The position numbers and the translations under genes were made by a program. Below are positions 48,483-57,912 of a stretch of 64,000 bases of DNA, one piece after another. Numbering within the stretch: position 1 is the stretch's first letter; each line of letters opens with the position of its first letter. Location of the stretch: positions 62,001 to 126,000 of the forward strand of contig CEFQ01000003.1 of assembly GCA_900068845.1 (NCBI GenBank). Reading direction: 5' to 3'. Source of the stretch: Enterobacter ludwigii (GTDB lineage Bacteria; Pseudomonadota; Gammaproteobacteria; Enterobacterales; Enterobacteriaceae). Below the pieces are notes generated by a model. The model was not told the origin of the DNA. It saw only the letters and a list, made by a program, of their open reading frames with translations, and searched no databases.

Positions 48483-49458
48483 AAGTCGGTCTCCCGGCAT
48501 CATCCAGTGGGAAGTGACATTTGGCCTGGCGGCCAGGAATGTCGCGCAGCTCCGGCTCTTCGCGGCGGCAGCGATCGGTCACATACGGACAGCGCGGATT
48601 CAACAAACAGCCCATTGGGCGATCGTATTTACCCGGCACCACGCCCGGCAGTGACGCCAGACGCGCTTTGTCGGCGGCAAACTCTGGCAGCGCACGCAGC
48701 AGCGCTTGCGTGTAGGGATGACGCGGCGCTTTGAAGATATCCACCGCTTTACCGCTTTCCACCACTTGTCCGGCATACATCACGATGATGTGCTGTGCTG
48801 CTTCGGCCACCAGCGCCAGATCGTGCGTGATCAGGATCAGCGCCATGTTCTCCTGCTTTTGCAACTCCAGCAGCAGTTCAATGATTTGCGCCTGAATGGT
48901 CACGTCGAGCGCGGTGGTCGGCTCATCGGCGATCAGCAGTTTCGGCTTGCAGGCAATCGCCATGGCGATCATCACGCGCTGGCTCATGCCGCCTGAAAGC
49001 TGGTGCGGATAGACATCCAGACGCGATGCTGCATCGGGGATGCCGACCTGGTCCAGCAGATCAATCGCGCGCTGACGACGCGTGCGTTTGCTGCCGCCCT
49101 GATGCACCTTCAGCGCTTCCATAATCTGGAAACCAACGGTGTAGCACGGGTTGAGGCTGGTCATTGGGTCCTGGAAGATCATCGCCACTTCAGCGCCCAC
49201 CAGCTGGCGGCGCTCTTTTTCGGAGATTTTCTGCAGGTCGCGCCCGTTGAATTCCAGCTTGTCCGCCATCACGCGGCCGGGATAATCAATCAGACCCATT
49301 ATCGCCAGCGAGCTGACCGATTTACCGGAACCGGATTCACCCACGATACCCACCACCTGACCTTGCTCGACCTGATAGCTGATGCGGTCAACCGCACGGA
49401 ACGGTGTTTTTTCGTCGCCGAAATGCACCGATAACTTATCTACATTTAATAACGCCAT
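48472..49458 (-). CDS. dppD: Dipeptide ABC transporter ATP-binding subunit DppD
   Basis: 328 aa (E. coli 327). Walker [10 protein letters not shown], signature [14 protein letters not shown], Walker [14 protein letters not shown] and a C-terminal cysteine cluster ([14 protein letters not shown]) are present. It is the second ATPase of the heterodimeric Dpp motor, 12 bases after dppC. Order dppA-B-C-D-F equals E. coli. Confidence 0.97.
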   Translation of the reverse strand: MALLNVDKLSVHFGDEKTPFRAVDRISYQVEQGQVVGIVGESGSGKSVSSLAIMGLIDYPGRVMADKLEFNGRDLQKISEKERRQLVGAEVAMIFQDPMTSLNPCYTVGFQIMEALKVHQGGSKRTRRQRAIDLLDQVGIPDAASRLDVYPHQLSGGMSQRVMIAMAIACKPKLLIADEPTTALDVTIQAQIIELLLELQKQENMALILITHDLALVAEAAQHIIVMYAGQVVESGKAVDIFKAPRHPYTQALLRALPEFAADKARLASLPGVVPGKYDRPMGCLLNPRCPYVTDRCRREEPELRDIPGRQAKCHFPLDDAGRPTYES

Positions 49459-49470
49459 CTCGGTGCCTCT

Positions 49471-50373
49471 TTACTGCTTGAGTTTCGGGTCGAGTGCATC
49501 ACGCAAACCATCGCCCATGAGGTTGAATGCCAGAACCGTTAGTAGAATGGTCACTCCAGGGAATGTCACCACCCACCAGGCACTTTGCGCATACTGCAAC
49601 ACGTCGGAGAGCATGGTGCCCCACTCCGGCGTTGGCGGCTGCGCCCCCATACCGAGAAAGCCCAACGCCGCCATATCGAGGATGGCGTTGGAGAAACCTA
49701 ATGATGCCTGCACGATCAGGGGTGCCAGGCAGTTAGGCAAAATATTGATGAACATCTGGCGCAGCGTACCGGCACCCGCCACGCTCGACGCGGTGACGTA
49801 GTCGCGGTTGACTTCCACCAGCACCGCAGCACGCGTCAGACGAATGTAGTGAGGCAAGGCGACGAAGGTGATGGCCAGCGAGGCATTGACGATCGACGGT
49901 CCGAAGATGGCGACCAGCACCAACGCCAGCAGCAGGCTTGGCAGCGCCAGCATAATATCGACCACGCGCATGATGATGGCGTCGACCACGCCGCCGAGGT
50001 AGCCGGCCATCAGGCCAAAGATCACGCCAAGAATCAGCGACAGCACGACGACCATGCAGCCGACCAGCAGCGACAGGCGCGCGCCGTACATCAGACGCGA
50101 CAGCACATCACGGCCAACGTCATCGGTACCGAGGATATAGCTCCAGCTGCCGCCTTCCTGCCAGACCGGTGGATGCAGCAAGGCATCGCGGAACTGTTCA
50201 GCCGGTGCGTGCGGAGCCAGTACATCGGCAAAGATGGCGATCAACAGCATCAGAATGATGTAAACCAGGCCAATCACCGCGCCTTTGTTACGTTTAAAGT
50301 AGTGCCAGAATTCCTGCAACGGGGTCATCGGCTTGGGTGCAGCAGTTACGCTTGCGGGATCAACAGCAGACAT
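49471..50373 (-). CDS. dppC: Dipeptide ABC transporter permease DppC
   Basis: 300 aa inner-membrane permease with about six helices. The long N-terminal periplasmic segment includes the OppC-type GTDDVGRDVLSRLMYGAR motif, and the EAA loop facing the ATPases reads EVNRDYVTASSVAGAGTLRQMFINILPN. It pairs with DppB and follows it by 9 bases. Confidence 0.97.
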   Translation of the reverse strand: MSAVDPASVTAAPKPMTPLQEFWHYFKRNKGAVIGLVYIILMLLIAIFADVLAPHAPAEQFRDALLHPPVWQEGGSWSYILGTDDVGRDVLSRLMYGARLSLLVGCMVVVLSLILGVIFGLMAGYLGGVVDAIIMRVVDIMLALPSLLLALVLVAIFGPSIVNASLAITFVALPHYIRLTRAAVLVEVNRDYVTASSVAGAGTLRQMFINILPNCLAPLIVQASLGFSNAILDMAALGFLGMGAQPPTPEWGTMLSDVLQYAQSAWWVVTFPGVTILLTVLAFNLMGDGLRDALDPKLKQ

Positions 50374-50382
50374 GATTCCCCC

Positions 50383-51402
50383 TTATTTCTTATGACGGAT
50401 ACGTGGATTGACCACGCCGTACAACAGATCAACCAGCAGGTTGACCACAATGATCAGAATCGCCACCAGCAGCACGCCGCCCTGCACCACCGGATAGTCA
50501 CGGCGTTGCAGCGCTTCAATCAGCCAGCGGCCGAGTCCCGGCCACGAGAAGATGGTTTCGGTCAGAATCGCACCGGCCAGCAGCGTGCCGACCTGCAAAC
50601 CAATCACGGTGACCACCGGCAGCATGGCATTGCGCAGCGCATGCACCACAATCACACGCATACGCGTCAGACCTTTGGCGCGGGCGGTGCGGATGTAATC
50701 CTCGCCCAGCACTTCCAGCATCGAGGAGCGCGTCATACGTACAATCACCGCCAGCGGAATGGTGCCGAGCACAATGGCCGGCAGAATCATGTGCATCACT
50801 GCATCTTTGAAATCACCCGGTTCACCCCACAGCAGCGTATCGATCAGCATGAAACCGGTGAGTGGATGGCTATCATCAAGGAAGATGATGTCGCTGACGC
50901 GCCCGGAGACGGGCGTGAGGTTCCACTGCACCGAAACCAGCATGATCAGCATGATGCCCCACCAGAAAATCGGCATGGAGTAACCGGTCAGCGAGATGCC
51001 CACTGCGGTGTGATCGAAGATTGAGCCGCGTTTTACCGCCGCCAGCACGCCGACCGGAATGCCGACTGCCACTGCGAATAACATGGCGCAGATGCCCAGT
51101 TCCAGTGTGGCTTTAAAGCGTGGTACGAATTCGTCCCAGACCGGGATACGGCTTTTCAGCGAGATGCCAAGATCGCCGTGCAATACGCCATTGATATAAG
51201 TGATGTATTGCTTCCACATCGGCTGATCGAGGCCAAACTGCGCCATCAATTGCGCGTGACGTTCGGGGGAGATACCGCGTTCACCGGCCATGATCAGTAC
51301 CGGATCGCCGGGGATCAGGTGGACAAACGCGAAGGTCAATAACGTGATACCGATGAACGTTGGGATGACAAGGCCCAAACGTCGGAGTATGAATTGCAGC
51401 AT
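50383..51402 (-). CDS. dppB: Dipeptide ABC transporter permease DppB
   Basis: 339 aa permease with six or so membrane helices. The start MLQFILRRLGLVIPTFIGITLLTFAFVHLIPGDPV and the EAA loop VLGEDYIRTARAKGLTRMRVIVVHALRNA are typical of DppB/OppB. It lies 198 bases after dppA, a gap with a stem-loop that probably lowers expression relative to the binding protein. Confidence 0.97.
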   Translation of the reverse strand: MLQFILRRLGLVIPTFIGITLLTFAFVHLIPGDPVLIMAGERGISPERHAQLMAQFGLDQPMWKQYITYINGVLHGDLGISLKSRIPVWDEFVPRFKATLELGICAMLFAVAVGIPVGVLAAVKRGSIFDHTAVGISLTGYSMPIFWWGIMLIMLVSVQWNLTPVSGRVSDIIFLDDSHPLTGFMLIDTLLWGEPGDFKDAVMHMILPAIVLGTIPLAVIVRMTRSSMLEVLGEDYIRTARAKGLTRMRVIVVHALRNAMLPVVTVIGLQVGTLLAGAILTETIFSWPGLGRWLIEALQRRDYPVVQGGVLLVAILIIVVNLLVDLLYGVVNPRIRHKK

Positions 51403-51559
51403 AAGCCTGGTTCTCTGACATTTCCCATAGCGTTACCGCCGGGGACAACATTGCTCAACACTCGCAGCCAGCCATGGGCGGACGCGACGCAAGAAGCGCT
51501 TCAATAGTAGAATTTACCGGAAAAAAAGTGCGGAGTGCGGGCGACGAAGAGGCCGCCCG

Positions 51560-51580
51560 AGGGCCAGCAACGCTGGCCCT
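51560..51580 (-). terminator. Stem-loop between dppA and dppB
   Basis: Arms AGGGCCAGC and GCTGGCCCT with a 3-base loop lie 20 bases after the dppA stop. No T run follows, so it is more likely an mRNA 3'-end protector or partial attenuator giving excess DppA over the membrane subunits. The rest of the 51403-51600 gap shows no gene. Confidence 0.6.
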
Positions 51581-51600
51581 AACCGCGATAATCCGAAAGG

Positions 51601-53211
51601 TTATTCCTGGATATCGACGTTTTCGAAGTGATGTTTACCTAATGGATCTACCACATAACCAGAGACTTTCTTGCTCACTGGCTCGTATACGGTTGAGTGA
51701 GCGATGATCAGCGCCGGAGCCTGGTCATGCATCACTACCTGAGCCTGTTTGTACAGTTCAATACGTTTGTTGTGATCGGCTTCAGCACGCGCAGGCTGAA
51801 TCAGATCTTCAAACGGCTTGTAGCACCAACGTGAGTAGTTAGAACCGTCTTTCGCCGCTGCACAGCTGAACAGCGTGGCGAAGAAGTTATCCGGATCCCC
51901 ATTATCACCGGTCCAGCCCATCATAACGGTCTGGTGTTCACCGGCTTTGGCACGTTTCAGGTACTCGCCCCATTCGAAGGTGACGATTTTGGCTTTCACG
52001 CCAATTTTCGCCCAGTCAGCCTGAACCATTTCCGCCATGCGACGTGCGTTCGGGTTATATGGACGCTGAACCGGCATTGCCCACAAGTCGATTGAGAAAC
52101 CATCCGCCATACCGGCTTCTTTCAGCAGCGCTTTCGCTTTCTCAGGATCGTAAGCGTAATCTTTGATGTCGTCGTTGTAGCTCCACATTGTTGGTGGGAT
52201 CAAGTTTTTCGCGGCCTGGCCAGCACCCTGATAAACGGCATCGATAATGGCTTGTTTGTTCACCGCCATGGTCAGTGCCTGACGCACTTTCACATTATCC
52301 AGCGGTTTTTTCTCGGTATTGAACGACAGGTAACCGACGTTCAGACCCGGCTGCTCCATCAGGTTAATTTTGTCGTCTTTCTTCATGCTGGCGATGTCGG
52401 CCGGGTTCGGGTACGGCATCACCTGGCATTCGCCCTTCTGCAGTTTCGCATAACGCACAGAAGCATCTGGCGTGATGGAGAACACTAAGCGATCAATCTT
52501 CGCCTTGGTGCCCCAGAAGTCTGGGTTGGCTTTGTACAGAATGCGCGAATCTTTCTGATACTGCTGCAGTACGAATGGACCGGTGCCCACTGGATTGAGG
52601 TCCAGCTTCTCAGGCGTGCCCGCTTTCAGCATGTTGTCCGCATATTCTTTAGACAGAATAGAGGCGAAGTCCATGCCGAGGTCAGCGATGAACGGCGCTT
52701 CAGGACGCGTTAGGGTGAAGCGTACGGTGTGATCGTCAACTTTCTCGATTTTGGCGATCAGCTTCGGCATGTCCATGCCTTCGAAGTATTCGTAGCTGCC
52801 GCCAGAAACACCGTGATATTTGTTGTTTTTGTCGAGCTGACGCTCGAAGGAGAACACGACGTCATCGGCATTAAAGGTGCGAGTTGGCTTGAAATCTTTC
52901 GTGGTTTGCCACTTCACGCCCTGACGCAGGTGGAAGGTATAAGTTTTACCGTCCGCGCTAACATCCCATTTTTCGGCCAGGCCAGGCTGCAGCTCGGTAG
53001 TACCGGTTTTGAACTCAACCAGACGGTTGTAGATCGGCACGGAGCTTGCGTCGTAGGTGGTGCCCGAAGTGAAGAGCTGCGGGTTGAAGCCTTCCGGCGA
53101 ACCTTCTGAACAATAAACGAGGGTTTTCGCCTGGACACTAGCGGCAACGGTCATAGCAATCAGGCTGAGACCGACCTTCAGCATCCTGGATTTAGCCAGG
53201 GAGTTGATCAT
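51601..53211 (-). CDS. dppA: Periplasmic dipeptide-binding protein DppA
   Basis: 536 aa periplasmic solute-binding protein (family 5) that delivers di- and tripeptides and haem to DppBC and acts with Tap in chemotaxis in E. coli. A signal peptide ends after A28 (TVAASVQA, then KTLVYCSEGSPEGFNPQL). I chose the ATG at 53211, preceded by GGAG at ideal distance; an in-frame start at 53286 adds 25 residues lacking homology. The mature protein is collinear with E. coli DppA throughout. Confidence 0.97.
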   Translation of the reverse strand: MINSLAKSRMLKVGLSLIAMTVAASVQAKTLVYCSEGSPEGFNPQLFTSGTTYDASSVPIYNRLVEFKTGTTELQPGLAEKWDVSADGKTYTFHLRQGVKWQTTKDFKPTRTFNADDVVFSFERQLDKNNKYHGVSGGSYEYFEGMDMPKLIAKIEKVDDHTVRFTLTRPEAPFIADLGMDFASILSKEYADNMLKAGTPEKLDLNPVGTGPFVLQQYQKDSRILYKANPDFWGTKAKIDRLVFSITPDASVRYAKLQKGECQVMPYPNPADIASMKKDDKINLMEQPGLNVGYLSFNTEKKPLDNVKVRQALTMAVNKQAIIDAVYQGAGQAAKNLIPPTMWSYNDDIKDYAYDPEKAKALLKEAGMADGFSIDLWAMPVQRPYNPNARRMAEMVQADWAKIGVKAKIVTFEWGEYLKRAKAGEHQTVMMGWTGDNGDPDNFFATLFSCAAAKDGSNYSRWCYKPFEDLIQPARAEADHNKRIELYKQAQVVMHDQAPALIIAHSTVYEPVSKKVSGYVVDPLGKHHFENVDIQE

Positions 53212-53222
53212 GTTTTGCTCCA

Positions 53223-53242
53223 TTGTGATGTGATGTTGTGTG
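53223..53242 (-). promoter_or_regulatory. C/A-rich GcvB-type sRNA target in the dppA leader
   Basis: In the mRNA sense the leader reads CACACAACATCACATCACAA just before the ribosome site. dppA is a known target of the GU-rich R1 region of GcvB sRNA in E. coli and Salmonella, which pairs with such C/A-rich leaders. The site is seen; its pairing here is inferred, as gcvB is not in the window. Confidence 0.7.
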
Positions 53243-53849
53243 CGTCGCCCGACCTCTGATTTTTTTATGCGGTTCGGGCAGGTCAATTAAGCGTAAGCAA
53301 AATGTGAGCGGTTATAGTTGTTGCACTGGCACCGTGGAATCTACCAGACACGTCCGTCTCTACATTTTATTGACGCATCAATTTGTCAACAGTTGCAATG
53401 AACGTCAATACAGTGTGGGGTTATTTACACAGAGTGTGAGTAAGTGCAAGCAACGATAAAAAACACCCTTCCAGGCGTAAGCCAAAATTAAAAAAGGTGA
53501 TAAAGCACTCAATGCCGCGTGATTATCTGGCTATCTAGCCAAATGACAGTGATTATCACCGCTAAAAAACACACAAAACTTATTGGTAAATGTTGAATAT
53601 CTGAACGATTGTGCGTGCGTTATGACGTTCAGGCAGCGGAATGTGCTAGTGAAATGGCATAAGAAATCAGCATGATGCATAAACCGGTCATAAGAAGAAT
53701 GTGTCACGAAATAAGCGTGCAGCTTCGATTTGGCGTGGGATGCAGAGGAGTGAGTTGGGATAACGGTAGGGATTCAGGTTTTAAGGGATAGAATGGGCGA
53801 ATTGATGAGTTTTGGGTTTTGCGTTTTGCTCGGTGCGTTGCTCAGGAAA
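53243..53849. other. Long intergenic region upstream of dppA
   Basis: About 600 bases without a supported gene. Close to dppA a GCCCGA/TCGGGC stem (53247-53279) encloses an A/T-rich loop in the leader. The region must hold the dppA promoter, but I cannot place it. Further out the sequence is AT-rich with nothing recognisable. Confidence 0.5.
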
Positions 53850-53937
53850 GGCGGCTCGAACGCAAAGACGGCGTGAATACGTCCTTGTAGCTCGGCCGCC
53901 GCATCCCTGCGGCGGACGCTTTGCTAACCGAGCCGCC
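53850..53937. repeat. 88-bp nested palindromic element
   Basis: Terminal arms GGCGGCTCG (53850-53858) and CGAGCCGCC (53929-53937) are perfect inverted repeats, with an inner hairpin CCGCCGCA/TGCGGCGG at 53896-53915. The size and nested palindrome recall ERIC-like intergenic repeats of enterobacteria, but the sequence is not the ERIC consensus as I remember it. Confidence 0.65.
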
Positions 53938-54002
53938 TTCCCATCGCCTGAACGTTTGGCTTCGCTTTATCGGCGCAGATCCCTCAAATTACAGACGAAA
54001 AA

Positions 54003-54026
54003 AAACCTGCTTATAAAAGCAGGTTT
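54003..54026 (-). terminator. Terminator of the tRNA-Pro gene
   Basis: On the minus strand AAACCTGC, an 8-base loop and GCAGGTTT are followed by a run of T, 10 bases after the tRNA CCA end. Confidence 0.85.
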
Positions 54027-54035
54027 CTTCAAATA

Positions 54036-54112
54036 TGGTCGGCGAGAGAGGATTCGAACCTCCGACCCACTGGTCCCAAACCAGTTGCGCTACCAAGCTG
54101 CGCTACTCGCCG
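54036..54112 (-). tRNA. tRNA-Pro, anticodon UGG
   Basis: 77 nt with encoded CCA. The acceptor stem CGGCGAG pairs with CTCGCCG, the anticodon stem-loop is CTGGT-TTGGGAC-CAG-type with anticodon TGG, and the T loop reads GGTTCGAATCC. As far as I recall the sequence is the same as E. coli proM. E. coli has proK (anticodon CGG) between dppA and eptB, so the anticodon differs from the syntenic gene. Confidence 0.95.
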
Positions 54113-54233
54113 ATGGGGGCGCATATTACTGCGCTGCTAAAAAAGCGTCAATGCCTTTTACTGAAAACCCAACTGATCGCCTGGAAAGCAAACAGCGCCT
54201 TAAACTTCTGCGGCTCAATGGGTTCAGAGCAAC

Positions 54234-54255
54234 AGTCGCCGTAAATGGCGACTTA
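54234..54255. repeat. Diverged GGTCGCCAT-type hairpin after eptB
   Basis: AGTCGCC and GGCGACT arms around GTAAAT form a hairpin resembling the repeat at 35562 and 61174. It starts 6 bases after the eptB stop on the minus strand and may act as its transcript end. The 148-base gap to the tRNA has nothing else. Confidence 0.55.
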
Positions 54256-54260
54256 CGAAA

Positions 54261-55952
54261 TCAAAGCGTTTTGGCCGGCGTGGCCGCAGGTGCCGAACAC
54301 CAGTTATTGGCAGCTTTAATCCCACCGTCCGGCGAGGTATAACCGAGGCAACCCATGATGGTGTCGAACAGCTCAACATGACGATGGGTTTTACCCACGC
54401 GCTGTTGTGCCTGTAAACGTTCGAAATTGCTGCGGTTGGTGGGGTCCTCAAGATACTTATCAGACGCCCACACCATCATCGGCACACGGAACTGTTCCGG
54501 CGGTGCCATCTCGCGCGGCGTACCGTGTAAGTGCATATTCTCACTGATCGATTCACCATGATCGGCGGCATAGAACACAATCGCCTTCTTATCACGTAGC
54601 TGATCCAGCACGCTGTCCAGCATGGTATCAACGTACAAAATCGAGTTGTCATACGCATTAATCAGCTGCGCTTTACTGCACTTTTCATCAACGCCCATGC
54701 ATTCCGGCTTATAGCGAGCGAAATCACGCGGGTAACGTTGCGAGTAAAGGTAGTGTGAGCCTTTGGTATGCAGAATCACCATATGCTTTCCTTTCGGGAA
54801 GCGCTGCAACGATGCCTGTAACTCCGGCACTAACAGCATGTCATCGACCGCTTTACCCTGATTACGCTTCTCAGAACCAATCTGCTCACGGAACGAGAAG
54901 TTGTTGGTGTCAGCGTTATCGTAGAACCACACTTCGCTCTGCATCGCGAACAGTTCTGAGGTGAATCCCAATTCCTTCAGTACCGCGAAAACGTTTTGTT
55001 CTTTCAGGGTGCGGCCCGGATTATCCATGGTGCCGCCTTCGCGCACGAACATGCAGCGCAGCGACAGCTTGGTGGCGGTATCACAAGATTCGCCGCGGAA
55101 CGCGACCAGGTTCTTCTCTTTCGACAGCTTCGGCGTGGTATCACGGTCGTAGCCGAGCATGCCCATATGATCCCAGCGCGTGGTTTCGCCAATCACAAAC
55201 ACCATATAGGTATCGTCGATGCCTGGCGGCGCGACGTAAGTAAACTCTTTTGCCGGATCGAGCAGCGCTTTGCCATCCCACTCTTCATCCACTTTGGTCC
55301 AGGCAAACAGGCCGAGCGCGGCGATCCAGTTTGAAGGCAGATAGGAGTGCGCCACCACGCCGCCATAACTTGGCAAGTCGATATTGGTGATCTCTTCATT
55401 TACTTTCTGCAACTTGTCAAAGTAGCGAATCGGCAGCCACACCAACGCAACGCTCAGCAGCATGATGGCTACTGGCTTCAGACGCTGCCCAGGTGTTTTA
55501 AGTTGTTCAATGAGCGTATGGCTCAGATTATTGCGCCAGATCAGCAGCAGCGGTAGCGCACTAACCAGCACCATCCACACCACGAAATGCAGGCCAATCA
55601 CTTCTTTGGAAAGATCGATATCGGTAGTCATCACCGAGGCGATAATGCCGTAACCAATCACCACGTTGAAAAACGCCATGTAATAGGCGGCGGCAACAGA
55701 AATAATCACGGTAAGCGTAGCGAGAATGCGATAAGCCCATTTCCCACCCAGCGACAGCAGACGCATCAGGAAGAAGGTCAGCAGCACAGCCGCCATCACT
55801 TCCGCTGCTGCAGAGAGCCAATTAGAGATATTTGATTTCGTTAAAAAGCCGTCAAAGCGGCGATAAAATATCGGTAAATTCAGTAAGATACCGAGATATA
55901 ATGCAAGCAGCAGAGAAAGCTTTTGCTGCGTTAAACTTTTAATATAATTCAT
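54261..55952 (-). CDS. eptB: Kdo2-lipid A phosphoethanolamine transferase EptB
   Basis: 563 aa, same length as E. coli EptB. It transfers phosphoethanolamine to the outer Kdo of lipopolysaccharide from phosphatidylethanolamine. Five membrane helices fill about residues 1-180; the periplasmic sulfatase-like domain has the nucleophile region VIGETTRWDHMG, the cysteine-rich DTATKLSLRCMF and the metal site YAADHGESI. In E. coli it is Ca2+-induced and repressed by the PhoPQ-controlled sRNA MgrR. It follows the tRNA-Pro region, as in E. coli. Confidence 0.96.
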   Translation of the reverse strand: MNYIKSLTQQKLSLLLALYLGILLNLPIFYRRFDGFLTKSNISNWLSAAAEVMAAVLLTFFLMRLLSLGGKWAYRILATLTVIISVAAAYYMAFFNVVIGYGIIASVMTTDIDLSKEVIGLHFVVWMVLVSALPLLLIWRNNLSHTLIEQLKTPGQRLKPVAIMLLSVALVWLPIRYFDKLQKVNEEITNIDLPSYGGVVAHSYLPSNWIAALGLFAWTKVDEEWDGKALLDPAKEFTYVAPPGIDDTYMVFVIGETTRWDHMGMLGYDRDTTPKLSKEKNLVAFRGESCDTATKLSLRCMFVREGGTMDNPGRTLKEQNVFAVLKELGFTSELFAMQSEVWFYDNADTNNFSFREQIGSEKRNQGKAVDDMLLVPELQASLQRFPKGKHMVILHTKGSHYLYSQRYPRDFARYKPECMGVDEKCSKAQLINAYDNSILYVDTMLDSVLDQLRDKKAIVFYAADHGESISENMHLHGTPREMAPPEQFRVPMMVWASDKYLEDPTNRSNFERLQAQQRVGKTHRHVELFDTIMGCLGYTSPDGGIKAANNWCSAPAATPAKTL

Positions 55953-56181
55953 GAAAATATGTATTCCCGACCTGGTGTCGTTGTATCAACCGTAATGTGA
56001 CTATTTAAAGACAGCAGAGTTCGCTAAACCGCGGAAAAAGCGTGACGCAACGTGCAGGAACGGGACGATTCCGACTGGCGAAAGGGCGATGGCGCGAAGC
56101 CGAGCAGTAGAACATTTAACCAATGGTAAGACCAGATAAATTTTCTAATCGAAGTGGAAAGCGTTTTTTTAGATGTAAAAA

Positions 56182-56199
56182 AGGCTCCCGCAGGAGCCT
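56182..56199 (-). terminator. Terminator of ohr
   Basis: AGGCTCC, a 4-base loop and GGAGCCT, followed by six T on the minus strand, 21 bases after ohr. The core is identical to the dpp terminator. The 267-base gap to eptB shows nothing else. Confidence 0.85.
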
Positions 56200-56219
56200 C
56201 AAATTGCCATCAATAACGA

Positions 56220-56648
56220 TTAGTTAATGATGTTCAGCGTGACGTCAATGTTGCCACGCGTCGCGTTTGAGTATGGGCAGACGATGTGGGCGGCATCAAC
56301 CAGCTTCTGCGCTTCAGCTGCGTCCATCTCTGGCAGATGGATATTCAACCTGGCTTCAATGCCAAAACCGTTCGGAATTGGACCGATGCCGACTTCGCCT
56401 TCAATCCATGCATCTTTTGGCATCGCAATCTTGTCGCGGCCAGCCACAAACTTCATTGCGCCGAGGAAACAGGCTGAATAACCCGCAGCAAACAGCTGCT
56501 CTGGGTTGGTTACTTCGCCACCTGCGCCACCCATCTCTTTTGGCACGCCCAGTTTCACATCCAGCACGTTGTCAGAGGAAGTAGCACGACCATCACGACC
56601 GCCGGTAGCTTTAGCTTTTGCAGTATAAACAACTTTTTCTAAAGACAT
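56220..56648 (-). CDS. ohr: Organic hydroperoxide resistance protein Ohr
   Basis: 142 aa OsmC/Ohr-family thiol peroxidase that reduces organic and fatty-acid hydroperoxides. Both catalytic cysteines are present, in [10 protein letters not shown] and [13 protein letters not shown] (positions 60 and 124 from this start; 61 and 125 from the adjacent ATG at 56651). I prefer 56648 because GAGG lies 5 bases upstream; both are possible. ohrR is 98 bases upstream on the same strand. E. coli K-12 has no ohr at this place; it has the related osmC elsewhere. Confidence 0.94.
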   Translation of the reverse strand: MSLEKVVYTAKAKATGGRDGRATSSDNVLDVKLGVPKEMGGAGGEVTNPEQLFAAGYSACFLGAMKFVAGRDKIAMPKDAWIEGEVGIGPIPNGFGIEARLNIHLPEMDAAEAQKLVDAAHIVCPYSNATRGNIDVTLNIIN

Positions 56649-56749
56649 CATTACCTCATTAATTCGCTATATAATCGCGCACTACTTATTATGCGCTAAC
56701 CTGAACTTCATATTATGGGATGTCGAGACAGCGACTTCCCGAATGCGTA

Positions 56750-57214
56750 TTAGTTGGCGCTATTCAAACTGGCGCGCAACTCGTCTAACTGACCTTTTAG
56801 TAACGCTAGCGCCTCATCATTGCAGGCGGTTGCACACTGAATAGCTTCTGGAATCGTTTCGGCCTTATCGCGCAACGCACGGCCTTCATCGGTCAGCGTT
56901 ACCACCACCTGACGCTCATCCTGACGTGAACGCTGGCGACGCAATAGTCCCGCGATCTCCAGACGTTTCAGCAGCGGCGTTAGCGTCGCTGAATCAAGGA
57001 ACAACTGCTCGCCAATTTCAGAAACCGTCACATCGTCTTGATTCCACAGCACCAGCATCACCAGATATTGCGGATAAGTAATCTCCAGCTTTGATAGCAG
57101 CTGGCGGTAGACTTTGTGCATCGCGAGATTCGCCGAATACAGCGCGAAGCAGAGCTGCTGATCTAACTGAAGTGGCGCCTGCTTCACTTTTTTGTCATCT
57201 TGATTACTGTTCAT
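56750..57214 (-). CDS. ohrR: MarR-family organic peroxide sensor OhrR
   Basis: 154 aa winged-helix repressor. The reactive cysteine is C22 in [15 protein letters not shown], matching the peroxide-sensing cysteine of Xanthomonas OhrR. The DNA-binding domain ([23 protein letters not shown]) and the wing ([17 protein letters not shown]) follow. I chose the ATG at 57214; a start at 57289 adds 25 residues overlapping the divergent gene. A second cysteine pair candidate is CATAC near the C-terminus, suggesting the two-Cys class. A palindrome TAGCGCGCTA (57229-57238) just upstream is a possible operator. Confidence 0.93.
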   Translation of the reverse strand: MNSNQDDKKVKQAPLQLDQQLCFALYSANLAMHKVYRQLLSKLEITYPQYLVMLVLWNQDDVTVSEIGEQLFLDSATLTPLLKRLEIAGLLRRQRSRQDERQVVVTLTDEGRALRDKAETIPEAIQCATACNDEALALLKGQLDELRASLNSAN

Positions 57215-57276
57215 GGTTTTCAATATAAATAGCGCGCTAGATAATTGCAAGCTACTTTTCTCTGGGAGAGTGAAAT

Positions 57277-57870
57277 ATGCGGGATTCACTGGAAGAGCAA
57301 GCGCGCCGTTATGCCACTGAGGCGCATGCTGCTGCGGGTCAGCGCCGCAAATACACTGACGAGCCTTACATTGTGCATCCGGCAGCCGTCGCCGAGATAG
57401 TGCGTAGCGTCACCGATGATGAACAGATGATTGCCGCCGCCTGGCTGCATGACACGGTTGAAGACACCCCCAGCACTCTTGACGATATCGAACGCCATTT
57501 TGGCCCACGCGTGGCGGAGTTGGTCAATATGCTTACCGACAGCGCGCAGCCCACGGCGAAAAATCGTGCTGCGCGCAAGCTGGCGCATTTCCGTCATACC
57601 GCCGATGCCTCGCCCGAGGCGCAAACCATCAAACTGGCCGACATCATTGATAACACCCGCGCCATCGTGCAATACGACGCCGACTTTGCACGCGTGTATT
57701 TGGTAGAAAAACAGATTCAGATACAGCTATTGCGTGAGGGCGATAGACATTTGTGGCAGCAAGCAGATCAGACCATCAAACAAGGGCTGGCGCAGTTAGC
57801 ACAGCCGCCGCACAGCGTACCGGAAAGCTGGTTCGTGAAACAGGCGGCAAAATATGGTGCCATAAATTAA
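57277..57870 (+). CDS. Small HD-domain phosphohydrolase, ppGpp-hydrolase (MESH1/SpoT-like) fold
   Basis: 197 aa, an HD domain without synthetase, TGS or ACT domains. Metal and catalytic residues line up with the RelA/SpoT hydrolase domain: [12 protein letters not shown] (H34), H58-D59, E62-D63 and KLADIIDN (D122, N126). It may hydrolyse (p)ppGpp or another nucleotide; I cannot decide from sequence. A GGGAGAG ribosome site precedes the ATG. It is divergent from ohrR across 62 bases, so its promoter must overlap that of ohrR, and peroxide control is possible. No E. coli counterpart is known to me at this locus. Confidence 0.8.
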   Translation: MRDSLEEQARRYATEAHAAAGQRRKYTDEPYIVHPAAVAEIVRSVTDDEQMIAAAWLHDTVEDTPSTLDDIERHFGPRVAELVNMLTDSAQPTAKNRAARKLAHFRHTADASPEAQTIKLADIIDNTRAIVQYDADFARVYLVEKQIQIQLLREGDRHLWQQADQTIKQGLAQLAQPPHSVPESWFVKQAAKYGAIN

Positions 57871-57872
57871 AA

Positions 57873-57893
57873 AACCCGCCGTATAGGCGGGTT
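57873..57893 (-). terminator. Terminator between the HD gene and yiaG
   Basis: AACCCGCC and GGCGGGTT around a 5-base loop. A T run follows on the minus strand, giving a terminator for yiaG; the HD gene converges on it from the other side. Confidence 0.8.
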
Positions 57894-57912
57894 GGAGCAT
57901 CCAAAATAGCGA

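Noticed and set aside
49849..51024. A 391-codon open frame on the plus strand opposite dppC and dppB
   Set aside because: Antisense shadow of two permease genes; the composition is dominated by His, Gln, Asp and Arg with no recognisable domain.
53812..54342. A 176-codon plus-strand frame before eptB
   Set aside because: It runs through the palindromic repeat, the antisense of the tRNA-Pro gene and the 3' end of eptB, so it is not a gene.
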